Source of the DNA: Bacteroidia bacterium
GTDB taxonomy: Bacteria > Bacteroidota > Bacteroidia > J057
Direction of reading: 5' to 3'
NCBI GenBank assembly: GCA_022760475.1
Contig: JALEFZ010000096.1
Location: forward strand, 1-64,000
DNA length: 64,000 nucleotides
This document shows, piece after piece, positions 62,369 through 64,000 of the stretch (within the stretch, counting starts at the first letter, position 1; each line of letters opens with the position of its first letter). The notes below the pieces were generated by a model. That model saw nothing but the letters and a program-made list of their open reading frames with translations. It had not been told where the DNA came from and ran no database searches. Both the position numbers and the translations under genes were made by a program.

Positions 62369-62785
62369 ATGAGAAAACTATTGCAATTCAATCCCAATCT
62401 TCACGTAGGCATGGACCTGATCAGGGTCCTGCTGGGAGGCATCATCATTTCATTTGGAATTGAAATATTCAGCGCAGAGCAGATGGTAGGTTATACCGAA
62501 TGGCTTACAAAGGTAGGAATACCTCTTCCAGGATTTATGGCCTACTTGGGGAAAGTGGCAGAACTGGTCGGCGGCGCCCTTCTTCTAGTTGGTCTTTTTA
62601 CCAGACTTAGTAGTATTCCGCTTATCATCACCATGTTTGTGGTGAACTTCATCATGCTGGACGGAAACATAAGATCCGAGCCATTCTATCTCCTCCTGTT
62701 GTTTTTGATCTATCTCTTTGTTGGAAGTGGAAAGTTGAGCCTCGATTTCTTGATTGGGAGAAAGAAGTCCCTTCATTTAAGCTAA
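62369..62785 (+). CDS. DoxX family membrane protein
   Basis: The 138-residue protein has an N-terminal DoxX helix (GMDLIRVLLGGIIISFGIEI, about 13-32), the GYTEWLTKVGIPLPGFMAYL segment, the conserved AELVGGALLLVGLFTRL helix (about 62-78) and two further helices. The biochemical role is unknown in most members. It is transcribed away from the membrane-anchored winged-helix regulator, with which it shares an intergenic region of 78 bp. Another DoxX gene is at 4387-4806. Confidence 0.88.
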   Translation: MRKLLQFNPNLHVGMDLIRVLLGGIIISFGIEIFSAEQMVGYTEWLTKVGIPLPGFMAYLGKVAELVGGALLLVGLFTRLSSIPLIITMFVVNFIMLDGNIRSEPFYLLLLFLIYLFVGSGKLSLDFLIGRKKSLHLS

Positions 62786-63020
62786 GAGTTCCATGCCTGT
62801 GCCTCATGTTCCGGCATCTATAGGGTTCAAATAAAAAACCTTTCACTTGCAAATCCTTGAATCCAGGCAAACCAACATTAATAGCCATCAGCACCCTTTC
62901 AATCCTGCACCTACCAATTCTTTTCTATAAAGGGGATTAGGATTTCCTCTTTCAAAAAAAGGAAAGATGATTTATAGCGGAAATATGCGTGATATAATGT
63001 AAATTAAATTTAAGGGATTT

Positions 63021-63908
63021 ATGAAAATTCCAAATGCTAAATATAACTACCTCGCTATGTATCAAAAGTTTCAGCTTTCAAAACCCATATCAGGGCAGGA
63101 AAAATTTGTGGAGATGCCCGATGGCAGCCAGATATATACCGTCGCTTCGGGAAGTGGAAAAACCACCATTTTGTTGGCGCATGGCTATGGATTTAGCCAC
63201 CTTGAATGGAACGTCATCGTAGAAAGATTGAATCAATTGAATTATCGAACCATAGTTTTTGACCAGAGAGGACATGGCAAGTCAAGCATTGGGCGGGACG
63301 GCATTGGTTCCGCCTCAATGGCTTCAGATTATAGAAATCTAATTGAGTACTTTGGATTGGAAGATTGCATAATTGTTGGACATTCAATGGGAGGATTTTT
63401 GACGATGAAATTTTTACTTGATAATCCTGAAATGCAACACAAACAAGTTAAGGCTTGCGTCCTGATGGCCACATTTGCTGGGGATGTCAACAAAAATAAT
63501 TTCCAAAACCGTCTACAAATTCCATTGATCAAATCTGGCATCTTGCTGAACCTCATCAAATGGCAAGCCATTGGGTATCAATTTGGGAAGTCCCTGCTAG
63601 GAGACAATCCTGACCCGGAGATTATACGTGTGATACTTGAGATATTCCCCCAACAAGATCACTCCAAACTCGTTCCGATCCTAAATGCTTTTGCCAAGGA
63701 AAGTTACTATGACCAACTGGGAAAAATAAGCATTCCATCTGCCATTGTAATCGGTGATAAAGATGCTACGACCCCTCCCTTTCACACCACTGATCTTGTA
63801 GAAAAAATACCCAAGAGTACCCGTATAGATATAAAAGGCAAAGGCCATTGCCTGAATGTAGAAGCCCCCGAAGAAATTATCAAAGCGATCCAGCTGATGG
63901 ATGCCTAG
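63021..63908 (+). CDS. Alpha/beta hydrolase
   Basis: The 295-residue protein has no signal peptide. It has the oxyanion motif LLAHGYGFSHLEW (about 51-63), the nucleophile elbow VGHSMGGF with the catalytic Ser, an acid in IGDKDATTP and a C-terminal His in GKGHCLNVEAP. The fold includes an alpha-helical cap between the nucleophile and acid (about 150-225). Substrate cannot be inferred. Related proteins act as esterases, C-C hydrolases or lactonases. The gene is near the window's right edge and stands alone; nothing follows it in the last 92 bases. Confidence 0.88.
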   Translation: MKIPNAKYNYLAMYQKFQLSKPISGQEKFVEMPDGSQIYTVASGSGKTTILLAHGYGFSHLEWNVIVERLNQLNYRTIVFDQRGHGKSSIGRDGIGSASMASDYRNLIEYFGLEDCIIVGHSMGGFLTMKFLLDNPEMQHKQVKACVLMATFAGDVNKNNFQNRLQIPLIKSGILLNLIKWQAIGYQFGKSLLGDNPDPEIIRVILEIFPQQDHSKLVPILNAFAKESYYDQLGKISIPSAIVIGDKDATTPPFHTTDLVEKIPKSTRIDIKGKGHCLNVEAPEEIIKAIQLMDA

Positions 63909-64000
63909 GCTTTCAGAACTATGCAAAACTATCTATGGCGAGAAAAATCTCAGGGGAATTATAGATTAAACCATTCTGAGTCAGGATAAAACAATGAGAA

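Noticed and set aside
1..64000. tRNA, rRNA, CRISPR array, replication origin
   Set aside because: No cloverleaf-like T-loop or anticodon arms, ribosomal segments, regularly spaced identical repeats or dnaA-box clusters were recognised by eye; a covariance model search would be needed to exclude them.

Overview
The window looks like a marine, polysaccharide-degrading member of the Bacteroidota, most likely of the Cytophagales type. This is inferred from a SusC/SusD pair, alginate lyases with C-terminal type IX secretion sorting domains, a DUF5916 outer membrane protein, many AQ-type signal peptides, few Shine-Dalgarno sequences, and a candidate TAnnTTTG -7 box. No rRNA, tRNA, CRISPR array or phage module was seen.

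Left part (1-12.6 kb), accessory. The window opens inside an IS256-like element, followed by a UPF0175/DUF3368 toxin-antitoxin pair whose toxin gene is truncated by an IS481-type element. A minus-strand operon follows (secreted propeller, DoxX protein, 4-TM protein, outer membrane protein, AraC regulator). Then come decayed genes (PIN toxin, AraC tail, a frameshifted hypothetical), an ECF sigma factor with a Cys-containing tail, a secreted haloalkane-dehalogenase-like hydrolase, and a TetR/SDR pair sharing a 14-bp operator. At least one junction carries an attC-like hairpin.

Alginate locus (13.0-24.6 kb, minus strand). In transcription order: a PKD-domain surface lipoprotein, SusC, SusD, a 933-aa protein with two complete PL7 alginate lyase domains, and a PL6 lyase with a BACON domain. 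Extracellular PL7/PL6 lyases would cut alginate, SusCD would import oligomers, and the PKD lipoprotein would bind glycan. Both transcription units are preceded by 14-bp palindromes (ATTGG-N4-CCAAT) repeated every 15 bp, which suggests one GntR-type regulator. No such regulator gene is in the window.

Middle part (24.9-50 kb), mostly plus strand. It holds lipoproteins and outer membrane proteins, a class C beta-lactamase-like serine hydrolase, an HhH-repeat lipoprotein with a membrane partner, an overlapping YHYH / MORN-like / SCO1 operon, DUF5916, M1 and S9 peptidases, an amine oxidase-like flavoprotein, esterases, a secreted NTF2-like/DJ-1 fusion and HemN with an FNR-like box.

Right part (50-64 kb). 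It holds a sulfatase lipoprotein, an HSL-type esterase with an AraC regulator and a 21-bp-phased direct repeat, an ABC ATPase with a fused permease/M1 peptidase, a thioesterase, a GyrI-like protein, a membrane-anchored winged-helix regulator, DoxX and an alpha/beta hydrolase.

Three copies (12.65, 37.06 and 54.21 kb) of a roughly 230-250 bp interspersed repeat with imperfect terminal inverted repeats lie in the larger intergenic gaps.
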